From NCBI GenBank assembly GCA_016779585.1, contig JADHNI010000003.1:20215-84214 (forward strand): a DNA stretch of 64,000 bases, written 5' to 3'. Position 1 is the stretch's first letter. Each line of letters starts with the position of its first letter. The position numbers and the translations under genes were made by a program. The notes beneath the pieces are model-generated. The model was given only the letters and a program-made list of their open reading frames with translations, ran no database searches and was not told the DNA's origin. The DNA is from Pseudomonadales bacterium (lineage in GTDB: Bacteria; Pseudomonadota; Gammaproteobacteria; Pseudomonadales; Azotimanducaceae). This document shows positions 51,987-60,068 of this stretch, piece after piece.

Positions 51987-52853
51987 CTACCCTTTCTTCG
52001 ATCCACGATGCCGTATGAGAACGGCTATCGCATTCATCATCAGCAATACCGCCAACAGGACGATGATTCCTGCCGATGCCAGTTCATGAAACTCTTCCTG
52101 CGGTCGAGATGTCCAGTTAAAAATCTGGATAGGCAACGCCGTAAACTCGTCCATGGGGCCTTCGGGCGTGAAGGCAACGAAGGTCAGTGCACCAATCATG
52201 ATCAGTGGCGCCGTTTCGCCAATAGCCCTCGAAGCTGCCAGAATGACGCCGGTCAACACTCCCGGTAACGCTGCGGGCAGCACATGAGAACGAACGACCT
52301 GCCATCGCGTCGCACCAACCGCATACGCGGCCTGTCGAAGAGAACTCGGCACGGCCTTGATTGCCTCTTTGGAAGAAATGATGATAACCGGCAGGATCAG
52401 CAGACTCATCGTCAGGGCACCCGAGATCACACTCCGCTCCAGGGCGAAGAAGCGCACAAAGATAGCCAGACCCAGGATGCCGTAAACAATGGAAGGCACA
52501 CCGGCCAGGTTCGCAATATTGACGTTAATAAACTCGGTCACGCGATTGGGTGGTGCGTATTCTTCAAGATAAACCGCGGCCAGAACCCCAACAGGAATGG
52601 AAATCATGGCGGTCAGGCTGATCAGCCACAGTGTTCCTGCCAGAGCCGATTTGATGCCCGCCTTTTCCGGGAAACGGGAAGGAAAGCTGTCAAGAAACTG
52701 CATATCAAGCCAGGGCAACCCCAGGCTGGTGACCTGGAAAATCAGGACAGCGAGGATTGCAACCGCAAATCCGGTTACGCCGACACAGAAGAATCTGAAA
52801 GCCGTCGCCTTCTTGTGACGCCAGGCCAGGTTATTACTGCTTTCGGTACTCAT
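51987..52853 (-). CDS. pstA: Phosphate ABC importer permease PstA
   Basis: This 288-residue permease has six TM helices and the PstA landmarks '[35 protein letters not shown]', '[22 protein letters not shown]', '[51 protein letters not shown]' (EAA loop) and '[22 protein letters not shown]'. Its ATG overlaps the stop of the pstC fragment (ATGA), the normal pstCA junction. Confidence 0.93.
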   Translation of the reverse strand: MSTESSNNLAWRHKKATAFRFFCVGVTGFAVAILAVLIFQVTSLGLPWLDMQFLDSFPSRFPEKAGIKSALAGTLWLISLTAMISIPVGVLAAVYLEEYAPPNRVTEFINVNIANLAGVPSIVYGILGLAIFVRFFALERSVISGALTMSLLILPVIIISSKEAIKAVPSSLRQAAYAVGATRWQVVRSHVLPAALPGVLTGVILAASRAIGETAPLIMIGALTFVAFTPEGPMDEFTALPIQIFNWTSRPQEEFHELASAGIIVLLAVLLMMNAIAVLIRHRGSKKG

Positions 52854-53056
52854 TCGTACACCTCCTGGTAACGCTTCATCACCAGGTTAGCGATAACATT
52901 GAGAGAAAGCGTAATCAGGAAGAGAACCGCTGCTACCGCAAAGAGCGTCTGGTAGGTCAGCGTTCCTGCTGGTGTATCTCCAAGTGACACCTGCACGATG
53001 TAGGCTGTCATCGTCTGAATACCTTCCAGCGGGTTAATCGTGAGGTTGAATGTTAA
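52850..53056 (-). pseudogene. pstC: PstC permease, C-terminal ~68 codons only
   Basis: Read on the minus strand, 'NPLEGIQTMTAYIVQVSLGD', '[23 protein letters not shown]' and the final 'KRYQEVYE' are the end of a PstC phosphate permease. The stop overlaps the pstA start as it would in an intact operon. Upstream of codon LTFNLT the frame meets a TAG at 53069-53071, and the rest of PstC (over 200 residues) and PstS are missing. Unrelated plus-strand genes begin at 53112. Either a genomic deletion or rearrangement, or an assembly join, ends the gene at ~53056. Confidence 0.85.
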
Positions 53057-53089
53057 GACGCTTTTATGCTATCTTTTCAGAGTCTTAAC
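53046..53089 (+). promoter_or_regulatory. Promoter with operator-like inverted repeat
   Basis: TTGAAT (53046-53051) and TATCTT (53070-53075) form a possible -35/-10 pair with 18-bp spacing for the gene at 53112. The core is enclosed by a perfect 8-bp inverted repeat GTTAAGAC (53052-53059) / GTCTTAAC (53082-53089). It begins within four bases of the place where pstC homology ends. It may be a repressor site or a mark of the rearrangement. Confidence 0.45.
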
Positions 53090-53111
53090 AATGTAGTTCC
53101 GAGGTAACCCC

Positions 53112-53399
53112 ATGAGAATTCTAGCGCTGGGCATTCTGTTGTCTTTCTCTGCCTTGACCATCGCCGGTGAGCACGTCATGAGCGACGGGCAAGTCCTTAA
53201 AACTGATAACGAAAGCGCTGCTGCTCACATTTGCCTGGCAGCGCTCGAGTCCCGGGAAGCCATTTATGCCAAGGCGAAGGAACTCGGCGTCAAGCGACGC
53301 GACGTCAGCAAAGTGCACTGCAATGACATGAGCGTATTCGATTTCGCTCGTCACTATCGTGAAGACATCAGGGATTGGTCGATCGCAACCGTCCAATAA
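53112..53399 (+). CDS. Small exported protein, DUF3718-like
   Basis: This 95-residue protein has a signal peptide 'MRILALGILLSFSALTIAG' and two Cys in the mature part: 'ESAAAHICLAAL' and 'VHCNDMSVFDFARHY'. This spacing resembles the DUF3718 family of small gammaproteobacterial exported proteins, whose function is unknown. The assignment is by eye. It starts next to the point where pstC is truncated, and a GGCGG/CCGCC hairpin follows at 53462. Confidence 0.6.
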   Translation: MRILALGILLSFSALTIAGEHVMSDGQVLKTDNESAAAHICLAALESREAIYAKAKELGVKRRDVSKVHCNDMSVFDFARHYREDIRDWSIATVQ

Positions 53400-53461
53400 A
53401 AAGCCCCTTTTCTGCCCCACAGATTGGTGCGACACGTTTGTAAATTCCGAATCACCGCTTG

Positions 53462-53483
53462 TGGCGGGCCTCTAAAGCCGCCA
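53462..53483. other. Hairpin before the cold shock gene
   Basis: A 6-bp GC-rich stem TGGCGG / CCGCCA with a 10-base loop lies about 75 bases before the cold shock protein start. There is no U-tract, so it is not a convincing terminator. It may be part of a structured 5' leader, as in many cold shock mRNAs. Confidence 0.35.
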
Positions 53484-53558
53484 TACTAGCTCAGGCTGAA
53501 GGTGAGAGAAAACCATTCGGTACTGAAATTTAGAAATACGAAGTAGGAAAACTGCAAC

Positions 53559-53765
53559 ATGTCGACAACAACAGGAACCGTTAAATGGTTTAACGAATCA
53601 AAGGGATTCGGATTTATTTCACAGGAATCCGGACCTGATGTATTCGTGCACTTCAGTGCAATCACTGGGGATGGATTCAAGACGCTCGCCGAAGGCCAGA
53701 AAGTCGAATTCACGATCACCCAGGGACAGAAAGGTCCCCAGGCAGAAAACGTAGTCGCGCTTTAG
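53559..53765 (+). CDS. Cold shock protein (CspA family)
   Basis: This 68-residue single cold-shock domain is '[31 protein letters not shown]', with both RNA-binding motifs (KGFGFI and VFVHF) intact, followed by '[26 protein letters not shown]'. It binds single-stranded RNA and DNA as an RNA chaperone. The ~160-base gap upstream is long enough for a regulated leader. It is a single gene. Confidence 0.94.
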   Translation: MSTTTGTVKWFNESKGFGFISQESGPDVFVHFSAITGDGFKTLAEGQKVEFTITQGQKGPQAENVVAL

Positions 53766-53828
53766 ACCGTTTGGGACGCCGGTTCAGCCTTCCGTCCCTT
53801 CATACATAGCACTTACAAGGTAACCCCC

Positions 53829-53867
53829 GGGATACCGCTATACTCTCTTGGAGTAGAGCTGTATCCC
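53829..53867. other. Hairpin in the leader of the SpoIIAA-like gene
   Basis: Arms GGGATAC (53829-53835) and GTATCCC (53861-53867) pair perfectly, with a second inner pairing ACTC/GAGT around a short loop. It lies about 60 bases before the next start codon. It could be a leader structure or a dyad operator. No T-run follows, so it is not an obvious terminator. Confidence 0.4.
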
Positions 53868-53929
53868 TGTGGATGGCGTCCCAGGGAGTAAGGACAGAAA
53901 CTGTCCATAAATACCAGGGATGGGTTCAG

Positions 53930-54355
53930 ATGATTGAGCACAACATAATCGCGGCGAAGAACAGCGCTTATATTGCTGTTAAGCAATCGCCCGATTTAGC
54001 CACCTTTATTCAAGCCGCACGCATTTTTATCAACGACCCGGATTATTCTCCGGGCCTGCACAGGATCTGCGATTTTTCCCAGGCAGATCTCTCCCACATC
54101 ACCCAGGAAGACTTCATGAAATTCGTGGAGTTTGCCCTTACCGAGATCAAGCTCGCACCCGAGGCCAAAGTTGCCCTGGTGGTGCCAAGCCCCGATAAAA
54201 GGGGTATCTTTGAGCGATTCGCAAACACCATTGATACCGGTATTTTCCGCATCTTCAGCGAACCTGAGGATGCCATGATCTGGATTAACCAGGCACCGGA
54301 TGAAGATGACCTGCCTGGTCCAATGACGACAGGAACACCACGCCGGGCAGACTGA
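53930..54355 (+). CDS. SpoIIAA/STAS-like protein
   Basis: This ~141-residue soluble alpha/beta protein has 'IIAAKNSAYIAVKQSPDLATFIQAARIFINDPDYSPGLHRICDFSQADLSHITQEDFMKFVEFA' and 'AKVALVVPSPDKRGIFERFANTI'. This matches the pattern of SpoIIAA-like (STAS-related) proteins common in gammaproteobacteria with no assigned role. An upstream in-frame ATG would add 19 residues that lack similarity. A possibly co-transcribed, broken enoyl-CoA hydratase gene follows 23 bases later. Confidence 0.6.
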   Translation: MIEHNIIAAKNSAYIAVKQSPDLATFIQAARIFINDPDYSPGLHRICDFSQADLSHITQEDFMKFVEFALTEIKLAPEAKVALVVPSPDKRGIFERFANTIDTGIFRIFSEPEDAMIWINQAPDEDDLPGPMTTGTPRRAD

Positions 54356-54378
54356 TGATCACTGGAGGGTGATACACC

Positions 54379-55110
54379 ATGTCTGACACCGAGTTCTGCA
54401 AAACCAAAACCCACGATGGCTGGGCAGAAATCATTCTTAACCGGCCAGAGCGCAGAAATTCCCTGATTCCACCACTGGCAGCGGAAATCCAAACCGCAAT
54501 CGAGCACCTTAACCGGGATGAGAACATCGCTGCTATTGTCCTGCGTGGGGAAGGCGGTTACTTCTGCTCAGGTATTGATCTCAAGGCTTTGCAAGAAGAT
54601 CCGCCTCCTGCCTGGGTGAGCAAGGACACAGGTGATATCAGGAACATGCACCTCGCCCTGTAGCACTCCAGGGTGCCGGTCATTGCAGCGCTTGAAAAGT
54701 TTGCCATCAACGCCGGGGCCTCCCTTGCCCTTGCCTGCGACCTGATCGTCTGTGGTGAAAGCGCTTTTTTCCAGATCGGTGAAGTTCACCAGGGCGCCGG
54801 TATTCCAATGAACGCGGCATGGCTGAAGGTCAAAACGACGGAGCAGGTGGCGGCACGCCTTGCTCTCATCGGCGACAGGGTACCGCCAGCAGAATTAATG
54901 GACCTCGGGCTCATTACAGAGATACAACCGGACGATGTTGTAACCAGCAGATGCCAGGAACTGGCGGCGCAGATGAGCCAGATGCCTGTCGGCGCCACGC
55001 GAAAGATCAAAGCGAGCCTCATTGATCAGCGGCAGATCGTGGATCCGGAACAGTTTTTCCCGCAGTCCAGCACCAACGCGCTCAAAGGCGCATCACTGCT
55101 CAACAAGTGA
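54379..55110 (+). pseudogene. Enoyl-CoA hydratase/isomerase interrupted by an in-frame TAG
   Basis: The crotonase-family frame is intact except for a TAG at 54661-54663. Before it are 'ILNRPERRNSLIPPLAAEI' and 'VLRGEGGYFCSGIDLKAL'. After it, in the same frame, are 'HSRVPVIAALEKFAINAGASLALACDLIVCGESAFFQIGEV' and the rest to 'GASLLNK'. The stop replaces what is usually an aromatic or Gln residue in '..ALxHSRVPVIAA', so a single base change (from TAC, TAT or CAG) is likely. The full length would be 243 residues. Confidence 0.85.
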
Positions 55111-55112
55111 CG

Positions 55113-55640
55113 CTATCCCCCCTGGTCTTCTTCCACCAGCTCTATATCAACGCCCAGGCTGATTGAGATCCGATCCAGGTCCTCAGCGAGTTTGGCCCAA
55201 TCCTGCCCCTGGGGTGCCTCCACCACGGCACGTCCATGAAACATGGGCCTGCCGGTCATAGCTGCCTGGGAAACGCCGGTTTCCAGCTCCAGGACATTCA
55301 GGTTCTGCAGAACCAGTGATGCAGACACTTCACGAACAATGCCCGGCCGATCCAGGCCCAGCATGGTAATGGTCTTCTGCGAATCGGATGGTGTGGCCGG
55401 TTCATCCGCGCCAGCCTCAACCACGACGGTCAGATCCGGCAGCGACTCCAGCGCGGTCTTGAGCCGCCCCAATTGCGCGGTGTCACCCTCAACCTGGATC
55501 ATCCCCGCGAACATACCGCTGAGCTGGCCCATGCGGGAACCCAGCCAGTTTGCCTCATGATCGTTAACCGTCCGGGCAATCTGCTCGACCAGACCAGGCC
55601 GATCGGCGCCAATTATCGTAAACACCATTGAATCTGCCAT
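55113..55640 (-). CDS. GcvR-like ACT-domain regulator
   Basis: This 175-residue protein has two ACT domains: 'VFTIIGADRPGLVEQIARTVNDHEANWLGSRMGQLSGMFAGMIQVEG' and 'KTITMLGLDRPGIVREVSASLVLQNLNVLELETGVSQAAMTGRPMFHGRAVVE'. This is the layout of GcvR, which modulates GcvA control of glycine cleavage. No gcv genes are near. I chose the start MADSMVFT over an upstream ATG. It is convergent with the broken hydratase two bases away. Confidence 0.85.
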   Translation of the reverse strand: MADSMVFTIIGADRPGLVEQIARTVNDHEANWLGSRMGQLSGMFAGMIQVEGDTAQLGRLKTALESLPDLTVVVEAGADEPATPSDSQKTITMLGLDRPGIVREVSASLVLQNLNVLELETGVSQAAMTGRPMFHGRAVVEAPQGQDWAKLAEDLDRISISLGVDIELVEEDQGG

Positions 55641-55713
55641 ACCTTTACTATCCTGAAGCGCCTGCAAAAAGGTCCATTTTAATTCAATCTGCCTTTCAGC
55701 CTACAATTCTTTC

Positions 55714-56370
55714 ATGTCACAGTCCTTTGAAGTAGCCCTCTTCCCGATCCCCAACGTCGTCGCCTTCCCCGGCATGATCGTTCCGCTGCACGTATTCGAA
55801 CCGCGTTACAGGACCATGATCACCGACTGTGTTGAGAAAGATCGCATGATCGCGGTGAGCCACACATTGAAGGAAATCCGCCCGGCAAAAGTCGATCAAT
55901 CCATGAAGGACGCACTCAGCAGCAACCAGGCAACTTATGAATCACAGCCGGTTTTCAGCGCGGGCCCGTGCAAGATTATGGAAACGACGCCTGATGGCCG
56001 GATCTATATCAACATCAGGATGGAAAAGCGTCTGCGCTACCTTGAGGAAATCCAGACGTTACCCTACCAGATCGTTTCCTGCGAAGAAGTTGATGACCTG
56101 CCTGTCTCATCAACGGACGCCAGCGAGAGGGCTGCAGAATTGCAGCGCGAAATCGTCAGCGAAATATTAAAAATTATCGGCCGACAGAATCCTGCAGGCC
56201 TCGCCAGGTTCGACAGTGACCACTGGCGTGTCATGGACACCACCGATTTCTCATTCCGTGTTTTCCAGTTGTTAAGACTGGATTCGGACGTTATGCAGGC
56301 AGTGCTCGAAATGACCAGTCCGCTCGAGCGACTGGAAGTTATCGACGCTGTTCTCCGGAACCAGGAATAA
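55714..56370 (+). CDS. LON substrate-binding domain protein
   Basis: This 218-residue protein is made only of a Lon N-terminal (PUA-like plus helical) domain: 'ALFPIPNVVAFPGMIVPLHVFEPRYRTMITDCVEKDRMIAVSH' and 'GRIYINIRMEKRLRYLEE', ending with a helical bundle. There is no ATPase or protease domain. Such stand-alone proteins may act as adaptors or folding factors, but their role is not established. The metallophosphoesterase gene follows after four bases, so the two are probably co-transcribed. Confidence 0.87.
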   Translation: MSQSFEVALFPIPNVVAFPGMIVPLHVFEPRYRTMITDCVEKDRMIAVSHTLKEIRPAKVDQSMKDALSSNQATYESQPVFSAGPCKIMETTPDGRIYINIRMEKRLRYLEEIQTLPYQIVSCEEVDDLPVSSTDASERAAELQREIVSEILKIIGRQNPAGLARFDSDHWRVMDTTDFSFRVFQLLRLDSDVMQAVLEMTSPLERLEVIDAVLRNQE

Positions 56371-56374
56371 ATAC

Positions 56375-57085
56375 ATGACAGCAGCAAGACTGGGCATCAT
56401 TGGCGATGTCCATGCAGAGCACGACAGACTGGCTGTTGCGCTGAACTATCTCCATGATCATGGCGTCGACGAAATACTCTGCACCGGGGATATCGTCGAC
56501 GGGCGAGGCTGCCCGGATTCAAGCGTGAGACTCCTGCAGCAGGCAGACGTTACTACCGTTCGTGGCAACCATGATCGCTGGCTCCTGCAGGACAAGGCCA
56601 GGCACGTACCCCAGGCACACTTTGCCGAGAACCTCGCACCGGAAACGCTCGACTACCTGAACGAACTCCCCATGCAGGCAGAAGTAGACACCATCGACGG
56701 TACGCTGCTGTTATGCCATGGCGTCGCCGATGATGACCTGCGTAAGGTCTGGCCGGGAACTGAACGTATGCCCGCTGAGCGAAGCAGCCTGCTCGATGAC
56801 ATCATTCGTACGGGCGATATTCGCTACATGATCAATGGTCACATGCACTTTCGTACCATCATCCACTTCGAATCCCTGACGTTGATCAACGCTGGCACCC
56901 TGAAAGGAGAACACTGGCCGGGTTTCTCTATCCTCAACCTTGATGAAGCCGAAATCACCGCCTACGAATTCCGCGAAGACGGCATCAGCATGACAAAGCA
57001 GCAACCCATCCAGGAGCCACACCACACCGTCTGGTCTGACACCCAGGCATTCTCGGGAGAATGGGAGCCTGTCCGCCTCTTCTAG
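56375..57085 (+). CDS. Metallophosphoesterase (YfcE/MJ0936-like)
   Basis: This 236-residue calcineurin-like phosphoesterase has the full metal-site set: 'GIIGDVHAEHDRL' (D-x-H), 'CTGDIVDGRG' (GD), 'VRGNHDRW' (GNHD), 'LLCHGVADD' (H) and 'YMINGHMHFR' (GHxH). Members hydrolyse phosphodiesters or small phosphoesters; the substrate is unknown. It lies four bases after the LON-domain gene. Confidence 0.89.
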   Translation: MTAARLGIIGDVHAEHDRLAVALNYLHDHGVDEILCTGDIVDGRGCPDSSVRLLQQADVTTVRGNHDRWLLQDKARHVPQAHFAENLAPETLDYLNELPMQAEVDTIDGTLLLCHGVADDDLRKVWPGTERMPAERSSLLDDIIRTGDIRYMINGHMHFRTIIHFESLTLINAGTLKGEHWPGFSILNLDEAEITAYEFREDGISMTKQQPIQEPHHTVWSDTQAFSGEWEPVRLF

Positions 57086-57149
57086 GCAGGTTGTTGCCCG
57101 GTTGAGGTGAGGTTAAAGTAATCCCTACGAGAGAGAACCGGGAAAGGCC

Positions 57150-57701
57150 ATGCACCTTATCTTCCTTCACGGAGTTCCAGGGGTGGGTAAACGAACCATC
57201 GCAAAAGAGCTCGCCAACGAACTGGGTTTTCCGTTCCTGGATTTCCAGAACCTGACACACCTGCTGGGACCTGTTTTCGGATACAACGCAGATGAGTTTG
57301 GCTCGCTGAGAAACAGCGCCTACAAGGAGATCCTGGACGCGGCACTGCAGCTTCCGGAAGATGGCCTGATCGCTTCGTTTACCTACGATCGATTCGTAGA
57401 TCTTGGTCAGTAAGGCGAGTTCATCAACACCGCAAAAAGCAGCGGGGGTATTGGTCTTTTTGTCGGGCTAACCTGTGACGAGGAAGAACTAAAAGACAGG
57501 GTGGAAGACCCCAATCGCCAGGCTGCAAAAGGTAATGGCCTCGCCATGATGGAAGATGATTTCAGCAAAAGCCAGCTCGAAACACCGGACCTGCCAGGTC
57601 CATCCATCACTATCAACACCACGGGGGAAGCACCGGAACACACCGTCCAGAACATCCTGGCGACCCTGCCTGATGATATGAAGGGCAACATCAGCTTCTA
57701 G
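57150..57701 (+). pseudogene. P-loop kinase-like protein interrupted by an in-frame TAA
   Basis: The frame begins 'MHLIFLHGVPGVGKRTIAKELANELGFPFLDFQNL' with Walker A GVPGVGKRT (8-16). It meets TAA at 57411-57413 after 'YDRFVDLGQ' and continues in the same frame, 'GEFINTAKSSGGIGLFVGLTCDEEELKDRVEDPNRQAAKGNGL', to TAG at 57699. Both parts look like one small shikimate/adenylate-kinase-like ATPase of ~183 residues, so the TAA is probably a point mutation (from CAA or GAA). The first 87 residues alone could not form a full enzyme. Confidence 0.75.
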
Positions 57702-57750
57702 CGATTCTGTCCTACTGGCAGGGCGATAAAACTCGGTGTATGTTCCTAAC

Positions 57751-58407
57751 ATGACCGATCTGCACCCATCTGTGAAACTGGTTGCGGTGATGCTTGCGGC
57801 ACTCATCGCCACCTGTGCCAGCTTCTACCTGATGCTGTTTCTTATCAGCACGGAACTCTCGTTCGACACCGAAATCACCCACACCTCAACCGTGCGCCCG
57901 GCAATCGTGGAGGAGAAGGAAATGCAGCCGGTCGCCATGCGGAAAAAACCGCAGAAGTACCTGCCATTGCAACCGCCACCGGACCCCAGGGCGAGCATGT
58001 GGAATCGAACCGCGCGGGTAGAAATGCGGGCGGAACGACCAACGTTCGGCAGTATTGCCGACATCATTGGTCCTGAAGACATTAACCTGAATCTTGAGGC
58101 ACCACACTCCGACCTCATGCCGATCCACGTCGTGCAACCAATCTATCCGCTGCGAGCTGCAATGCGTGAAGTTGAGGGTTATGTCATAGTTGAATTCAGC
58201 GTGCGCGCCAACGGCACGGTTGCCAATCCAATTGTCGTGGAATCAGAGCCCGGCATCCTGTTCGACGAAGCTGCTCTCATTGCAGTTTCACGATTCAAGT
58301 TCAAACCACGTGAAGTGGGTGGTGAACGCGTCAGGGTGGATAACGTCCAGCTACAGTTTACGTTCAACCTGGATTCACTCTACGATGTGGACTATGCACA
58401 ACAGTAA
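57751..58407 (+). CDS. tonB: TonB family energy transducer
   Basis: This ~218-residue protein has a single N-terminal TM helix (~8-32), a short Pro/Lys-containing linker ('KKPQKYLPLQPPPDP') and a C-terminal TonB domain ('VQPIYPLRAAMREVEGYVIVEFSVRANGTVANPIVVESEPGILFDEAALIAVSRFKFKPREVGGERV'). It transfers proton-motive energy to outer-membrane receptors such as the one at 12.8 kb. ExbB/ExbD are not adjacent. A TPR gene follows within 31 bases. Confidence 0.88.
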   Translation: MTDLHPSVKLVAVMLAALIATCASFYLMLFLISTELSFDTEITHTSTVRPAIVEEKEMQPVAMRKKPQKYLPLQPPPDPRASMWNRTARVEMRAERPTFGSIADIIGPEDINLNLEAPHSDLMPIHVVQPIYPLRAAMREVEGYVIVEFSVRANGTVANPIVVESEPGILFDEAALIAVSRFKFKPREVGGERVRVDNVQLQFTFNLDSLYDVDYAQQ

Positions 58408-58438
58408 ACGGCACAACAGCTACATTAAAGAGCACACC

Positions 58439-59023
58439 ATGAAACTGATACTTCCCTTAATCCTGCTGTTCTCATCCGGCGCAATGGCTCAGGCCAAGAC
58501 CACCTTTGGCTCTGACAATGCCACACGCTGCTACCAGGAAAGTAACATGCCCTTTGGCGGCGGCGGTCTCCGCTATTGCACCGACGCAATCCGCAACGAT
58601 GACCTGACTATTCGGGACATGGCTGCGACATACACCAACCGCGGCATCATTCTTGCGGCAAACGGTGAATACGAGAGGGCGATGAAGGACCACAATGAGG
58701 CCGCCTTGCTGCTACCGGAGATGGGCAAAATCTACGTGAATCGCGGCAACGTCTTCCACCAGCAATTGCAATTTGAACGCGCTTTGCAGGATTACGAGAC
58801 GGCGCTCGAGGTAGGTGGCGTGGCAAAGGACATCGTGCACTACAACCGGGCGCTCAGCCTTATTCGGCTGAAGCGATGGGATGATGCAAGGGAAGCTCTG
58901 GAGACAGCGCTGGAGATAAACCCGGATTCAAGCAGAGTGAAAAGAAAACTCGACCAGTTCAACGCGCCAAAAGAAAGACCAAGCCCGGCCGTGGTCACTC
59001 CTGATGACGAATTGAACCAGTGA
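58439..59023 (+). CDS. Exported TPR protein next to TonB
   Basis: This 194-residue protein has signal peptide 'MKLILPLILLFSSGAMAQA' and three TPR units ('AATYTNRGIILAANGEYERAMKDHNEAALLLPEMGKIYVNRGNVFHQQLQFERALQDYETALEVG', 'VHYNRALSLIRLKRWDDAREALETALEINPDS'). TonB-TPR gene pairs recur in marine gammaproteobacteria, so it may organise TonB or receptor complexes in the periplasm. The start chosen is the ATG giving the signal peptide. The mature N-terminal part has two Cys ('RCYQES', 'RYCTDA') that could form a disulfide. Confidence 0.83.
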   Translation: MKLILPLILLFSSGAMAQAKTTFGSDNATRCYQESNMPFGGGGLRYCTDAIRNDDLTIRDMAATYTNRGIILAANGEYERAMKDHNEAALLLPEMGKIYVNRGNVFHQQLQFERALQDYETALEVGGVAKDIVHYNRALSLIRLKRWDDAREALETALEINPDSSRVKRKLDQFNAPKERPSPAVVTPDDELNQ

Positions 59024-59034
59024 GTTCCCCCGGC

Positions 59035-59835
59035 TTAATCCTCTTCTTCGACTTCGTAACGGTCGATCACGTGGCGGACCAGGCCACTCCGAACAATATC
59101 GTCCCGTTCGAACTCATGGATACAGACACCCGGCAGGCCTTTTAGCCGGCCAATAGCATCTGCCAGGCCATTTTGGCCTCGGATGTCGCTCTGCTTAACA
59201 TCGCCGTTCACGACGACTTTGCAGTCCTCCCCGATCCTGGTCAGGAACATCTTCATCTGGGCGATCGAGGTGTTTTGCGCCTCGTCCAGAATGACGAAAG
59301 TATCGCTACCAAAAGTCTTACCGCGCATGAATGCCAGTGGCGCTGCTACGATTCGACCATGTCTCAGGTTGTATTCAACAGCACCCTTACCGAGTCGCTC
59401 GTTAAGGATGTCGCGGAAGGGATCAATGTACACGCTGAACTTCTCATCCAGGTCACCAGGCAGGTAACCCAACTGCTCACCTGCTTCTACCGCGGGCCGT
59501 GTCAGGATGATCCTGTCAATCCTGCCGTTCGCCAGGGCATCCGCCGCCATCGCCGTAGCACAATAACTTTTACCGGTACCTGCAGGGCCAATACCAAAAG
59601 TCAGGCAATGACTCTTCATGGCGCAGAGATATCGTTTTTGGGCTTTGGTACGTGCTTCCAGGGGCTGGTGGGCGCGAGGAGGTGAATAAACTGTTTCGAG
59701 GTTGGAACTAGGGTGCAGCGTATAGATGTCAGCACCGCGGTAGTTTTCTGGGTTCTGCTGTTTGGATTGCTTTGATTTTCTCCCTTCTGGTTTTCTTCGA
59801 TTTGATGATATACGTGCGCGGTTTCGTTTCGCCAT
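59035..59835 (-). CDS. PhoH family ATPase
   Basis: This 266-residue cytoplasmic ATPase/RNase-helicase-like PhoH protein has a basic N-terminal tail ('MAKRNRARISSNRRKPEGRKSKQSKQQ'), then Walker A 'GPAGTGKSYCA', 'ILTRPAVEAGEQLGYLPGDLDEK' and Walker B 'FVILDEAQNTS'. This is the PhoH2-less PhoH-like (YbeZ short) pattern. It may act in RNA processing. It is convergent with the TPR gene and has a ~230-bp gap upstream. Confidence 0.88.
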   Translation of the reverse strand: MAKRNRARISSNRRKPEGRKSKQSKQQNPENYRGADIYTLHPSSNLETVYSPPRAHQPLEARTKAQKRYLCAMKSHCLTFGIGPAGTGKSYCATAMAADALANGRIDRIILTRPAVEAGEQLGYLPGDLDEKFSVYIDPFRDILNERLGKGAVEYNLRHGRIVAAPLAFMRGKTFGSDTFVILDEAQNTSIAQMKMFLTRIGEDCKVVVNGDVKQSDIRGQNGLADAIGRLKGLPGVCIHEFERDDIVRSGLVRHVIDRYEVEEED

Positions 59836-60068
59836 AAAGTAAGTTACCTAAATCGTTAACCTTGAAGTGTTCTGTTGCTTTCTATGATTGGGGCGGGTCT
59901 CCTGTGTTGCGACAATGAAAGTTGTCAGGTGAATGAAAGGGTTATGTTCATAATCTTAGCCAATTTCTCGCAAAGCACAATGGTTTTCCCGAAAAAAGGG
60001 TCAGGTTTGAATTTTTTCACCAAAGAATAGAGTTCTGTTTCTTGACCGAAGAAACGATTAACGAATAA
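59836..60068. other. Intergenic region with REP-like stem (59991-60018)
   Basis: This 233-bp gap lies between the starts of PhoH and the end of the antiporter gene. It contains a hairpin GAAAAAA (59991-59997) / TTTTTTC (60012-60018) around GGGTCAGGTTTGAA, similar in style to REP-like intergenic elements. It probably also serves as terminator for the antiporter gene, with promoter sequence for phoH near 59860-59960. No gene or RNA was recognised. Confidence 0.4.

Noticed and set aside
22704..57701. TAG reassigned to an amino acid, or programmed readthrough
   Set aside because: TAG ends normal genes here (for example the GST at 3430, the oxidoreductase at 29879 and the radical SAM gene at 42907), and one of the three interruptions is TAA. 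Selenocysteine uses TGA, so recoding does not fit.
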